Below are positions 46,600 through 58,590 of a stretch of 64,000 bases of DNA, piece by piece (the stretch's first letter is position 1; each line of letters begins with the position of its first letter). Both the position numbers and the translations under genes were made by a program. Source of the DNA: Zonotrichia leucophrys gambelii (Eukaryota > Chordata > Aves > Passeriformes > Passerellidae); assembly GCF_028769735.1 (NCBI RefSeq), contig NC_088179.1, positions 682,001 through 746,000 on the forward strand, given 5' to 3'. Below the pieces are notes generated by a model. It worked only from the letters and a program-made list of their open reading frames with translations, was not told where the DNA came from and searched no databases.

Positions 46600-46900
46600 A
46601 AGAACAGAGACAATTCTCCCCAGGCTGAGCCTGGGAATCCTAGACAAAAGAATTCAAATAATTATTATCTCTCTTTCTGTAGCCATTGTTTATAATTGTG
46701 GTTGTCCACAGTGTGCTCTTCATAGTCACCAATAATGTGAGATGTTTCTACTTTGAGACCAATCAGGTCCTACTTAGTGAGTGAGACTATAAAGCTCACA
46801 ACTTCTTGCTAATAAAGATTATTCTTGAGCCTTCTGATCCACCTGAAGACTGGAGTCTGTCTTTCTGTCCCTGACTCAACAGCATCAGTCTTTGGCACAA
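46600..46900 (+). mobile_element. Possible LTR (TATA and polyadenylation signals)
   Basis: A TATA box in GACTATAAAGCTCAC near 46788 is followed 25 bp later by GCTAATAAAG and then GAGCCTTCTGATCC, the spacing usual for a U3/R junction. It is a single copy here, with only a weak flank echo (ACAATT at both sides). Boundaries are approximate. Confidence 0.4.
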
Positions 46901-47122
46901 TTTTGGTCACTCACAGCTCTGACTATTGCAGCTTAAAAATAGATACCCTAGATATTGCAGATACCCTTAAAAAGAGTCAAACCAAGATATTCTGTGATGA
47001 TGAAGAGATGAAGAAACTCCTTTCCAAGAAAAGCTGCTGAGCAAATATCCCAGAGGGATCATTGAGTGGGACACTGTTGATCAGTGGTTTTGGGGTTTAT
47101 TCTTTTCTTTTCTTCTTTTCCT

Positions 47123-47306
47123 CCCTTCCCTTCCCTTCCCTTCCCTTCCCTTCCCTTCCCTTCCCTTCCCTTCCCTTCCCTTCCCTTCCCTTCCCTTCCC
47201 TTCCCTTCCCTTCCCTTCCCTTCCCTTCCCTTCCCTTCCTTCCCTCCCTTCCCTTCCCTTCCCTTCCCTTCCCTTCCCTTCCCTTCCCTTCCCTTCCTTC
47301 TCCCTT
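47123..47306. repeat. (CCCTT)n / (AAGGG)n pentanucleotide tract
   Basis: About 184 bp of CCCTT units with one interruption near 47238-47250 (CCTTCCCTCC). The minus strand is GGGAA/AAGGG repeat. Frames through it on both strands give low-complexity Pro/Ser/Phe or Gly/Arg/Lys peptides and are not genes. Confidence 0.97.
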
Positions 47307-48945
47307 CAATCACCTTTTCATAGATGAAATTCCTCTCATTGTCTCTTCCCCCACACCCCCAGCTGACTAATTTTGGGTTTGTGTTCTGCCTTGTGCTGAT
47401 CCTATTACCAAGTTCTGACTGTTGTATTTACTTGCTAATATTTTTATGGAATTATTCTATTTATCATTGTCCTCTGGCTATGGGTTTGTCTATTAAATCC
47501 CACCAGCACTATTTTTATACAATCCCCTTCTGACAGAACATAGTTCTTTGCAGGTGGAAACATTCTTTAATTTTTTTGTTTTGGTTTTTTTTTTTTTTTT
47601 TTTGAGGGGGGGTGGGTTTGGAGGTTTTTTTCAGTTTGTTTGCTTGTAGAGGTAATGAAGCAGTTTTCTGTGAGCTTCAGGGAGAGGCTGAACAGCACAT
47701 GAGGTCTGTAACCCTTGCCATCATGTTCTGTGCAACACAAACTGCCAGAGCAGAGTGAGCAAGTGCCAGGCCACCATCCAGGCCAGGTGTCAATGTATTT
47801 TCAAATTTTCAGCCCCAGGCCCGTGGCAGAGCCCTCTCCATCCAACAAAGCATCTCTGTGTGTTTGAAGCCCTCTCACACAGGTACAGCCCCTGTCATCC
47901 TCCTCCAGCTGCAACTGTGGCACTTTGCTCAGAAGTGACTCTGGACACCTTCAGCAGTGATTTTCCTGTGCATTTAATACACACATGTATTTCAAAGTGT
48001 TTAGGCATCTGGACTGATTTTCAGGAGATGCTTCAGAAGAGAAAATAATGCAAAAAAATAGAGCTCAATTGTTCCCTGCTGTCCCCCCTTTTATTCCTCA
48101 TTTGCTCAGGGCAATGATTGTAAGAACTCCCTTCTTCAAGGGGAGAATTAGGAACATTATATTGGAATGTATCCCTAAAGACAGGAACAACCTAATAAGC
48201 TACAAACTGAAATACTGGGGAAGTGTTGTATTACTGTTTGCAATGGAGACAGTTTCGCTGCCTGTCATATTTTCCTAAATACAGTTTTTTCAGCCATCTT
48301 AAAAAAAGAGAGAAAAGTATATTCCAAAGTACACATGGATTTGGGGCATGGGTGGAAATTCACAAATGGGAAATTCACTGTGGGATCATTGTAGAAAATT
48401 CGTATTCCCTGTTGCAGTCTGAGGGTGGGGGAGGCCGAACTGACATTTCCATTGCATTATCTTTTCTAAGATAATTATTCAACATGCTTTCCCAGGAGAA
48501 CATCCAGCCCATTAGCAGCTAGGCACTGAGAAGCTGTTACAATAATATGTGTACTTCCAGGAACTGATCCCAAAGCAGCCCCAATCCTGCTCAGTAAATG
48601 TACTTCCAATAAAATAGGTCTATTAGGTCTATTTCCAAAAATCAATTCTGCTCCTCAGGAGGATTACAACTAATGAATAACACACCAGAAAGGAAACCCT
48701 GCTTTGATATTGTATGTGGCATTACAATTTGCTAACTTGGATAGGTCCTCATTTTGGACCTCATCTGGTTACTTCTGCTCTGATGCTCATCGGATGTGGT
48801 TTGGGTTGGGTCTTTTGTTTGTTTTTTCATTTTGATCTGTCTTGTTTTGGGAGTTGTGTACTTAAAGGGGGCTCAGAGTTATTCCCTCTGCTCCAAGAAG
48901 AGATTTGTTAATGTCAGGGGGGAAATTTGGCCAGCACATTCTCAG
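47307..48945. other. Anonymous spacer
   Basis: A poly-T run with G6 lies at 47586-47611. No gene or mobile element recognised. Confidence 0.4.
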
Positions 48946-48951
48946 CTGAGC

Positions 48952-49334
48952 TGTGACCGTGTTCACAGGGGTTCTTGGATCAGGGAAGAGACAAGGATCT
49001 GACTCCATGTTTCAGAAGGCTTGCTTAATTATTTTATTATATATATTATGTTAAAACTATACTAAAAGAATAGAAGAAAAGGTTTAATTAGAAGGCTAGC
49101 TAAGAATAGAATAGCAAGGAATGATAACAAAGGCTTGTGTCTCAGATAGAGTCTGAGCCAGCTGACTGTGATTGGCCATTAATTAGAAACAACCACATGA
49201 GACCAATCACAGATGCACCTGTTGCATTCCACAGCAGCAGATAACCATTGTTTACATTTTGTCCCTGAGGCGCCTCAGCTTCTCAGGAGGAAAAATCCTA
49301 AGGAAAGGATTTTTCATAAAACATGTCTGTGACA
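48952..49334 (-). mobile_element. Solo LTR, family B (copy B3)
   Basis: The 383-bp element runs from TGTGACCGTGTTCACAGG to CATGTCTGTGACA, with flanks CTGAGC (48946-48951) and CTGAAC (49335-49340), 5 of 6 bases. Paired CCAAT boxes, CACCTG and TGTTTAC are intact. Confidence 0.92.
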
Positions 49335-49340
49335 CTGAAC

Positions 49341-49770
49341 AATGAAGGTGAAAGAGGGGCAGAGCACAGGCCAGAGAGCTCAGTCCCAGCTGCAGGGAAG
49401 GGGAGACTTTGTGCATGGCACTTCTTCCTCTTTCTGAGCCCTGCTTTATTTATCCAAGACAATTTCCTGTGATTCCTTTCTCTTATGTGATTTTCCTTGC
49501 TACTTTGGATTGCTGGGCACCTATATTTAAATTCATCAGGGAATACTTTGAATGTACTTAGCAAAGTTCCATCTTTCCAAAGAACCTGCACCAATTAATC
49601 ATTGCCAAAGACCATTCATATAGATTATATGCTAACACTAATGAGTTTTGATATAAGCATTTGTCACAGAATGCCTGCCAAGGCCTTAAAGTTGCCAATT
49701 TCTCTGCTTTCATCAATTAGAGAAGATTACTGTTTTCAGCATTAAAAGCAGTATAGGAATAAGCAGTTAC
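49341..49770. other. Anonymous spacer
   Basis: No gene or mobile element recognised. Confidence 0.4.
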
Positions 49771-49776
49771 TTTTTC

Positions 49777-49991
49777 TGTTGGAACCCTGGTTACTGAGAA
49801 TTTTGGGCTTTTTTTTGCTGCCAGGCACTGACCCCCAGGAGAACACTGCATTGACCTGAGTCTTTGGAGAAGCTTCCAAAATGGAATGGTAGAACTGGGA
49901 TTGTGGGTGTGGAGTTTGAATAGAAGTGTGTGATATCACATGGTGGGAAACTTTAAGTTATTATCCTATATTCTTATTACTAAGAATATAG

Positions 49992-50033
<42 letters not shown>

Positions 50034-50344
50034 CAAGATGGAGGTTCTAGGGCTGAGGCTGGTTCTTCTTCTTCGCCTTATTCATGGGTGGTTGGTTATT
50101 GGATTAAAATTAAAATTAATTTAGTTTTCATTTCTTAATTGAATAGTTTTTCCTTAAAAGACCTTGTAGAGATAGATATGAGGCCATTTTGTAGCTTGTT
50201 AGTGAAGTACTGCAGAACTCATGGCTTGTTAGACTGTGATATAGATAGGAAATAATAAACATCTGAGTCTGAACATGAAATATCATCTTGAGCACTTTCA
50301 ATCCTGACCTTGACAGAGACAGAAAAGAAGTTAAAGAGTCAACA
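49777..50344 (+). mobile_element. Solo LTR, family G, perfect TSD
   Basis: The 568-bp element runs from TGTTGGAACCCTGGTTAC to AGAGTCAACA, flanked by TTTTTC at 49771-49776 and 50345-50350. The 3' half aligns with family F (AAGATGGAGG, CT-rich stretch, GAAATAATAAACATCTGAG) and the 5' end with family E. A TA microsatellite lies inside. Confidence 0.87.
49993..50031. repeat. (TA)n repeat inside LTR G
   Basis: About 19 uninterrupted AT units lie immediately upstream of the AAGGCAAGATGG block. Confidence 0.95.
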
Positions 50345-50350
50345 TTTTTC

Positions 50351-51648
50351 CATCTAGAAAAGCAAACTGATTTCAAATTTCTCTCTGCTTACAGTGATGG
50401 CATGGGGAGGTTTCAGTGCAGTTTCTTTTGTCCCAGTCTGCCAGGACACTGGTAATTAATTGTCCAGAGAATTAGGGGTGAGATGATGTGAGAGACTTCT
50501 AAAAGCCGCATGTGGATCTTGCAGCCAGCAGGAATGAGCAAAATAGAATGACACAAAACTGATGACCCAACATGAGCTTGTTCTGAGTCTCCAGTGCCTT
50601 TAGACCACCCTGGGGATCTGTTCCTTCGTGGGTGCCTAGCACAGCCCCTGGGAATTCTCATATCTGAGTAGAATCCTGGATATATCTGATATATCTGGAT
50701 ATATCTGGGTATAACCCTGATACATTCATGGCTTGGAGTCTGCAAACAGACTCAGGTCAGTCTTCCCCCAAGTCATGCCACAGGAACAGCAGTTTCATAA
50801 AGCAGCTGGGTTGGACATAGGCATTGCACATAAAACACTGAGGAAAACTTCATGCTGGCTATGTCAAAGATTGCAAAATGGGGAGATGGAGGCCAGCATT
50901 GTGAGATGGGAGTTTTCTTCTTAAATCTTTGCTTGTTTGAACTACTGCTGCAGGAGGTTTGTTTTCTGTGGAAACTACACAATTCCCTACTCAGGAGGCT
51001 TTAGGAGCTGTGCACTTATTTATTCTACATCTTGGATTCTTACTTAATTTTGGCATGGTGCATTTTCCTGACTGCCCTGTATGTGTAGCTTCAGGTGTCA
51101 GAGTGACCTTTCTGAAGTGGAAAACTTGCTCCAGATTCTCTGGATTCACTGGCAGTCCTTGCTGGATATTAATGTTGTATGTAGGTTATCTGAAATAGCT
51201 AACTGAATGTATTTTTTTTTAATCCTCTCTTCCAATCATGCTTGCATTTTCTCAGCCAAACTCTATGTTTAAAGTATTCCCTTGTCATAAATCTGGTGCA
51301 CATTTGATTGTTGTTATGTTATTCATGCCATGTATTAAAGCTGGAATTGCTGTGCAGTTCTTCTCTATTCAGGTCTGCAGAAACCAAAACAGGTGTCTGA
51401 AAGGTTTGGACATGTTTTTCCTGAAAGCTTCTAAAACTTTGTTGATTTTGTCCATGTTTTGGTGAAAATTTAAAGTCATCAAAACCATGCAGTGCATGAG
51501 AGCTGTGACATTTCCATTCACACTGTGCAGCCAGTTTGCTCTTTCTCTGGACCTTTTACCACACCACCTTTGCCCCTTAGTGCTCATCCTTTGGAGATGA
51601 CTTCCTTTGATGGCCACTGCTGTAGACATTCTCTGAATTGTGCTAGAG
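50351..51648. other. Anonymous spacer
   Basis: A small cluster of GGATATATCTGATATATC words lies at 50675-50710. No gene recognised. Confidence 0.4.
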
Positions 51649-51654
51649 CAGCTG

Positions 51655-52051
51655 TGTGATATTTTCTGGGTCCCCTGTGGCAGGAAGGAAATGATGAATC
51701 TGACTCCATATTCTTAGAATGCTAATTTATTATTTTATTGTATTATATTAAAGAATGCTATACTAAAACTATACTAAAGAATAGAGAAAGGATATGGACA
51801 AAAGGCTTAACAAGATGCTAATGAAAAACTCCTGATTTTCTCCTCAGAGTCTGACACACCCTGACCATGATTGGTCATTAAGGCAAAACAATTCACATGC
51901 TGGATAAGCAATCTCCAAACCACATCCCAAATCAGCAAAACACAGGAGAAGCAAATGAGATGATATTGTTTTCCTTTTTCTCTGAGGCTTCTCAGCTTCC
52001 CAGGAGTGAAGTGTTGGCAAAGGTATTTTTCCAGAAAAGATGACAGTGGCA
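51655..52051 (-). mobile_element. Solo LTR, family A (copy A5)
   Basis: TGTGATATTTTCTGGGTCC at 51655 to GACAGTGGCA at 52051, flanked by CAGCTG and CAGCAG (5 of 6 bases). Like A2 it lacks the E-box and one CCAAT box: CACATGCTGGATAAGCAATC joins the flanking blocks directly. Confidence 0.88.
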
Positions 52052-52057
52052 CAGCAG

Positions 52058-53403
52058 TCCACTCCAACACAGTGGAATGTTATAATATTATAATGTTATA
52101 ACTGCACTGTTATAATTACAGTGTTCTCCTCTCCAGAGAGCTGTTATTAAATGCAGTCACAGCAAAAGGAAAGGTGTGGCTCTCTGCTTGCTTGAGGCAA
52201 GAATTTTTCTCCTAGGTTCAGGAAAAGGCATTGGAAAACCATTGATGCTGATGTCAACTATTGATGTTCTTGGCCTCCTGCTTTGCCAGGAGATGACAGC
52301 TTTAACCCCAGGTTTTGTTTTGCAGAGGCATGCTGTCATCTCAGCCTTTTCCTAGGCTGGGTCTTTCTAGCTCAGTACTGCTGAGAAGGGAAGTTCCCAC
52401 AGAGTTTGCTTGTTTGACAGGAGAGAAGGGGAGCTGGGAGTCAAGGAGAAAACATTAACTTCAGTCACCCCTATAGAAAAGATAATAGTTGTATCTACTT
52501 TGTGATATTGGATGACAACTGTATTTTTTTAATGTAGACAAGCTGAGGTAACTGTAGATTTTTATTAGATCTCTGTTTCTCTGATTAGAGAAGAATGGTT
52601 TTAAAACTGTTTTTTCAATACTTTCCTGGTTAACCATCCAATTCATTAAATTAAATATTTTACTATTCATCCAGGGACTCAATTTCCAGCATGTTTTAGA
52701 GAAAAGTTTTATAAAGAGCCAAGTGTAGGTGTATAGGCAGAACCAGGGCTTTTCCGAAAATTGGAGTGAGGGGTTAAGACAGGCAAGACTGCTCATTCTC
52801 CTCTGTGGTTGTTAGGCAGTGGCCATATAACGGATTTTCTCCATGTAGACTCCGAGGGAGCAGAAATAGGAAGGAAGGCCAGGTGCCACACAAACTGAAA
52901 CAACAGCACCATGCAGCCCAACAGGCACCAGCAGGGCAGCCTGCTGCCAAATTCAGTTTGTCTGAGCAAATGGAGCCATTTTTGTGCTTGAAGCTGTTTT
53001 CCTGGCACTCAGAAGAATTGGCTGGTCATTTCCAGGTTACCATTTACAGGGAATCCAGAGGTAAACTGATCTGCAGGGTTTCTACTTCAGAGCTGAGCAT
53101 TGAAATAGGCTTTTTTTCTGATGGGAGCAGGCCGGAATCCTGGAGCAGCAACAGAGGTCTGGCACAAAAATACAAAACTTTTCTCACCAAAGCTCAGGGA
53201 AGATAGCTCAGGGAAGTTTTCCTTTGTAGTTTGTGGTCTGGATGTGCCAAAGGCTTCTGCTATGTGCTCAGTGGGTATCTTGCTGTCCTGTAACCCTTGT
53301 GTTTTGGAAGTAAATGCAATTATCTGACCCCTCAATGTTCTGCTCTTCTGAACTACTGGCTGCTTTTAAAGGAACTTGGTAGAGAGTTAATTTGATTTAT
53401 GAA
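52058..53403. other. Anonymous spacer
   Basis: A run of TTATAATATTATAATGTTATAAC words lies at 52080-52120 next to LTR A5. No gene. Open frames at 52461-53206 show no domain. Confidence 0.4.
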
Positions 53404-53409
53404 AGATAA

Positions 53410-53790
53410 TGTCACTGACATCTTTTCATAAAAATGCTTTCTTTAGGATTTTTCCCCCTTCTGAGAAGCTGTGGCCTCAGCAACAAAATGTAAACAATGG
53501 TTATCTGCTGCTGTGGAATGCAACAGGTGCATCTCTGATTGGTATCCCGTGGATGTTTGGATTTACTGACCACTCACAGCAGAGCTGGGTTTCACTCTGT
53601 GCTGATACACAGATCTTTGTTATTCATTCCTTTTCTATTCTTAGCTTAGCTAGCCTTCTGAGAACTTCTATTTCTTTTAGTATAGTTATAATATAATATA
53701 TATTATAAAATAATAAATCAAGCCTTCTGAACATGAGGTCAACATTCTCACCTCTCTCTTCATCCTGCAACCCTTGTGATCTCTGTGACA
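53410..53790 (+). mobile_element. Solo LTR, family B (copy B4), perfect TSD
   Basis: The 381-bp element runs from TGTCACTGACATCTTTTC to GATCTCTGTGACA, flanked by AGATAA at 53404-53409 and 53791-53796. It is the only plus-strand B copy and is most like B2 in its middle (GGATGTTTGGATTTACTGAC). Confidence 0.93.
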
Positions 53791-53796
53791 AGATAA

Positions 53797-56023
53797 TAAT
53801 TCATAAATCTAAATGAGGAAATGAGAACAGAACAAATGAACTTGTCATGTTTAAAGACTAAGGGGTAGACTAACAGAAACTGGTTGTTTAAAGAACAAAA
53901 AAAGAATAAATTGTTTGCAGTTCACTGGATATAGAATGAAGTTAAAGGAATTGGAAGATAAAGGCTTGTTCTTGGCTCAGCAGTGATTCATCATGAGGAC
54001 CCAGAATCAGAGGTGCTGCTGAGGACAGGTTAGCTGGGCTGTTTGGGGATGGTGGGACATTGCTGAACTTCTCCTGCAAAACAAAAATCAGCATATGATG
54101 CTCACTCAACTGAATTTTCTCTTGTTTCCCGCTGTGTTTGGCTTTTAATTTGAAAGTCATCAACAGCTTTAATATACTGGCCTGCAAACAGAGAGGAAAA
54201 TGTACGGAAGATGAATGGATATGTCCTCTGAAGAGGTGGAGAATTTCTAGAGCCACAAATATTTAAGGAAAGCAGTTAGGAGAAGCAGGGTGAAAATGTC
54301 CTTGAATGAGTTTTTCCACTCTAGGAAGCTGGGACAAAACCACTTCCTCCAAGACAAACTTCAGTGAACTGGATATTCTGATGCACTCTACTTTTTATTT
54401 ATTTTACTCTTCTTTATATTAATTTTATTTAAACACATATAAACATGTTGGAAATTGCTGCCTGTGAGTAACCTATTCCAGTAACTAATTAAAGACTGTT
54501 GGGCTGCAGTGAATGCTCATTTTAATACAGAAGTAGGGAAGTTTAATATTTTAGCAATTTAAGTAGTAGTAGTATTTAGTAATAGAAACAAACAAACAAA
54601 TAAAAACCTTGTAGCTTTGCAGTGAGGAAGCTGACATTTAAATATTAGACCGCTTTCCCTTCCCCTTGTGTGTACACACATGCATTCTGTCATCCATGCT
54701 CTTTAAAGGACTCATTCCTTTTTACCCCTGGAGTTTGCTGCAGCAATATTTCTTTCTTTTCTGCTCCTTGAAGTGTGTAGGCATAGAAGAAAGCAAGTTA
54801 ATAGCCAGAAACTATAAAATTCGCACCGGAATGGCTATTCAATTGCACTGTTAGGAAGTCTTTGGGGAAGAAACATTGTTCCTGCTGACTCTGATTCAGT
54901 TCTTGTTAGTAATTCTGAAACTTCAGTTTTTATCTCGTGATACTGCCTGAATGAACAATATGCTTTATTTTCCTCCAAACTCTGTAAATTATGAACTGCA
55001 ATACAATAAACTCTGGCTGTGCCAAAAGAAAAAATAGCACTCTTTATTTTTTTTTTTTTGTGCATAGTCTAATAACATCAGTTACTAAGCTGAACAGCTG
55101 TCAAATAAACATAAGTCTTTTAAACTACAAAAATCCTTAATGTTCTGTGAAGATGCTTTTAAAGGAAAAGGGTTCTTAGATTTTTAAGCTTTAACATCTA
55201 TGGGAATTCCACAGAAAACATTGGCTGAAAACAGATTTCCAATTTTCGCTGAGATTTTTGTGACAAAATGATTTTTCTGGACACCTTTTATTTCAGCACT
55301 TGGCCAGGTAGAGAGGAGACACTGCTTAGTACTTCTGTGCTGGCACTTGGGCCATAAAAGAATCTACAAAAAGGTTCTCCAGCCTCCAACTTTTACTGAC
55401 ATTTGCTTTGGAATAAGGATATATTACATATATTCCAACTGTAGCTTAAAGAGGTTTGTTGTTTTTTTTCCTTGGGAAACTTCTGCTCCATCCCTGTTGC
55501 CCACATGTTTCTTTTTAATGGAAGCTCATCTGTTGGCATGGATTGGAGCTGGTGAGATGGAGATTTGTGTGCAAGGTTTGTTTCTGTATGGGTGAGTGGC
55601 TTCTGAAAATTTGTTGGATGTATTTCATAAGGCTGTATAATAATTCTTATTTTAACTGTACCATTATATTTCTCATTTCAATATGTGACTGGTTTCTTGG
55701 TGAATAAAGAGGTAATAAAATGTAAGAGAGCATTTTGAACAGTTTTCATAGTTTAGCAAATTACCAACTATTTATAAAGTGCAAATGCAGCAAAAATTAC
55801 CTTATTCTTTGATTATGTGACTTTTAATTAACTTAATCATTGAAATTCATATCCCAAGCACTTGATATTTGGAACAAAGACAATTAAATGAATGCTGGAG
55901 TAACCTGAGACTGTTTTTCATGCAGAGAATCTCTTCTAATTTCTGCCTGAGTGGTCTGATCTACCAGAGATCTTTCCCTGTGGATCTGCCAAGGCTCCCA
56001 CAAAGGCAGGATCCACTTTCCAG
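53797..56023. other. Anonymous spacer
   Basis: No gene seen. It contains one copy of an unnamed dispersed repeat at 54615-54715 and a T/A run at 55046-55062. Confidence 0.4.
54615..54715 (+). repeat. Unnamed dispersed repeat, copy 1
   Basis: About 90 bp matches 58497-58590 in the same orientation: CAGTGAG, TTTAAAT.TTAGACC, a C-rich stretch, GTGTACA.ACATGCATTCT, TCATCCAT and GCTCTTT. There is no LTR or SINE signal. The family is unknown to me. Confidence 0.7.
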
Positions 56024-56029
56024 GATTAT

Positions 56030-56436
56030 TGTATTTGCTGGGAATGCCCCAATGAAGGCAGAAATGATGAATCTGACTCCATGATCTCAGAAGGCTCATT
56101 TATTATTTTATGATGCTATAATGTATTAAAGAATACTATACTGTACTAACTAAAGGATACTTACAGAATGCTAAAAAGATAATAATGAAAACTCATGACT
56201 CTTTCCAGAGCCCTGATACAGCTTGGCCCTGATTGGCCAAAGAGTGAAAACAACTCCCAGCAGAATCCAATTAAACAATCACCTGTGGGCAAACAATCTC
56301 CAAACACATTCCACATGAGCACAACACAGGAGAAGCAAATGAGATCAGAATTGTTTTTCTTTTCTCTGAGTCTTCCCAGCTTCCCAGGAGGAAAATCCTG
56401 GGTGAAGGGATTTTATCAGAGAATGTGAATGCTACA
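56030..56436 (-). mobile_element. Solo LTR, family A (copy A6)
   Basis: TGTATTTGCTGGGAATGCCC near 56030 to GTGAATGCTACA near 56436. It is the most diverged A copy. ATTGG, CACCTG and a GCAAACA-type site are visible, but the second CCAAT box is altered. No TSD (GATTAT versus CCAGCA), so the ends are approximate. Confidence 0.8.
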
Positions 56437-58225
56437 CCAGCATAGGGCTCCCCTTGGGACCCCTCACCCTTTTTACAGCAATTAACTGGTACTTAACAGA
56501 AGTTAAATATCAGTTTAGGAACAAAAATTTGCCTCTGCTTGTTGATATTCTGACTTTAAAATAGCTGCTTTTCTGAGTGGAGGGGTCTTTGGCTTGAGCC
56601 CCTGTACTGACCCTCACTGCTGGCTTGGGCAGTCTCTCACCTTGCTCTGAAGTTTCTATTCCTTTTTGGTTTTTGCTGTCTTGTCCTCTATCTCTGGGTC
56701 TTTCCAAAATGTCTTACTCTCTATCCTTCTTCTGTTGTTTTATTTTATTTAGTTTATTTTATGAATACAAATAGAACTGAACTCAGACGAGCTATCAAGA
56801 AGTTCCAGGTACACAAGTCTGAAGGATTGCAAGTTTTGATTTTAGTTTCCATCCAAAAACCTTTGGAAGAATTTTAGGTGCTGGGTTTTTAAGGTAAGTG
56901 CTTAAAACAGAAGAAGTCTAAAATGGAATCTACAAGAAGGTGCTTACACTGCTTGGAAGAATATCCTGAAATATCCAGAACTACTCGATGGCCTCAAGCT
57001 GGGATTGCAGGGACTCAGCTGATGCAGGTACTCTCACCAGGCAGACGTGGGTGATGCAGGACTGAGGGCTCAGCAGAGCAGAAATACCCTCTGACAGGGT
57101 TTTTGAAGCTTCTTGTCATGGAAGACAAGCACTGGTCTGCCCAACAGGAAGGGCAAGCAGGAATTCCTGCTCTAAGCATATTTTGCCTTCTGGCACCTCT
57201 ACAGCTCTTCCTACACAAATCTTTTGGCAAAGCCACAAACCTAGCTGAATGCACAATTTATAATAATCATTATCTTCTTTCATGTGCTTGTGATTAGTGA
57301 TTTTATGGAATGCAATTTGATTGTAGGTTGTGTTCTTCTAATTGACCTTTTCAGCTGTCTCAGATTGCAAAATCTGGTAGTGAGCTGAACCATGTTTCTG
57401 GAATAAACAGCACACAGGAGAGGAAACCATGCCAGTGACAAACTGGACAGGGAGCCTGCTTTACCTTGTGCACATCTCCAAACAGTTGTCATAGCTTTTG
57501 CAGTAAAGAAACAAAAAACATCTCCCATAGCTTGGAGAAAAGGACACAGGCTGCAGGAGATAATTCATATGTTGGTTTTGGAAGCAGTAAAGAAATTGCA
57601 ATACAAATTCAATGTTTATCAATTTGCCACTAAAAACTGTGCTAAGCGAAGCTCCAGCAAGGACAAGGTACCAGCAGGACCATCTGAGACATGGCTGTGC
57701 ATGTAGATTTTTTTTTCCTTGTAGTTTCAGCAATCACAGTGATTTTGTTATGAGTCTGACATTGTTTTCATCATAAGTCTCTGGCTTCAAGGGTTACATG
57801 TCCTGAAAAGGCTTGTCTTAAAAATACTGATTTGTAAGAAATCTGTGTATGTACTTCAGTTTCTAAAATCAGTGGTGGGTTTTGCAAGTCTGTGGGGTGC
57901 AAAAAAAGAGTATCAGCTTTTCATGTGCCTTTTTTATTTGTTCCAGGTACCTCTTCACTTTTAGAAATGTTTATACTGCAGACCCATATTCCCGGGCATC
58001 TGGTACAGATGCTGAAAATCAGAATCTTGTTTAAGAAGTATTGTTTCCATCTTTAGTCCAGCTCTCCCTTCCCATCTGCAAGTAGCATCTCACAGTCTCT
58101 GTCCTCAAAGGCACATCCACATTTGTTCCTTGTTTATGAAGTTTCCTTTCCTTTGGCACATCTTTCAGCTTCATTCTACTTGTTTATAGTGCAAACATTG
58201 GCAGGGTAAATAAAACTGAAAGGAT

Positions 58226-58286
58226 CAGAAAGAAATGTGACATCACATTTCTTATTTCATATCCATCACAGAAAGAAATGTGACAT
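58226..58286. promoter_or_regulatory. Inverted and direct repeat with a CRE-like centre
   Basis: AAGAAATGTGA and TCACATTTCTT face each other across two bases (58230-58253), giving TGACATCA at the centre. The left arm with its lead, GAAAGAAATGTGACAT, is repeated at 58271-58286. It may be a bZIP/ATF-type site or only a small local duplication. Confidence 0.4.
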
Positions 58287-58496
58287 AATAACATCATTTT
58301 GCTCAGTATCACATGTATGCCACATATTTAACAAAACTGCTTAAACCTTGTAGAAACCCAGTGTGGACTGCTTGGGTGGTGAGATCTTGGTACAGCTGCT
58401 TGAGGAAGAAGCAACAAAGCTACAGCCTGTCAGACTTGAAAATAATTTTGTCTTTAAGCTGCATGCAACTGGGAAATGCAGTAAATGTGACTTAAG

Positions 58497-58590
58497 AGAT
58501 GTAGTGAGAGCTTATTTAAATTTTAGACCCCTATCCCTCCCCCTTGCGTGTACATACATGCATTCTTTCATCCATATGCTCTTTCAAGGA
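58497..58590 (+). repeat. Unnamed dispersed repeat, copy 2
   Basis: Matches 54615-54715 in the same orientation over about 85 bp, with a few short indels. Confidence 0.7.

Noticed and set aside
47059..47370. Arg/Gly/Lys-rich and Pro/Ser-rich frames
   Set aside because: Direct translation of the CCCTT tract.
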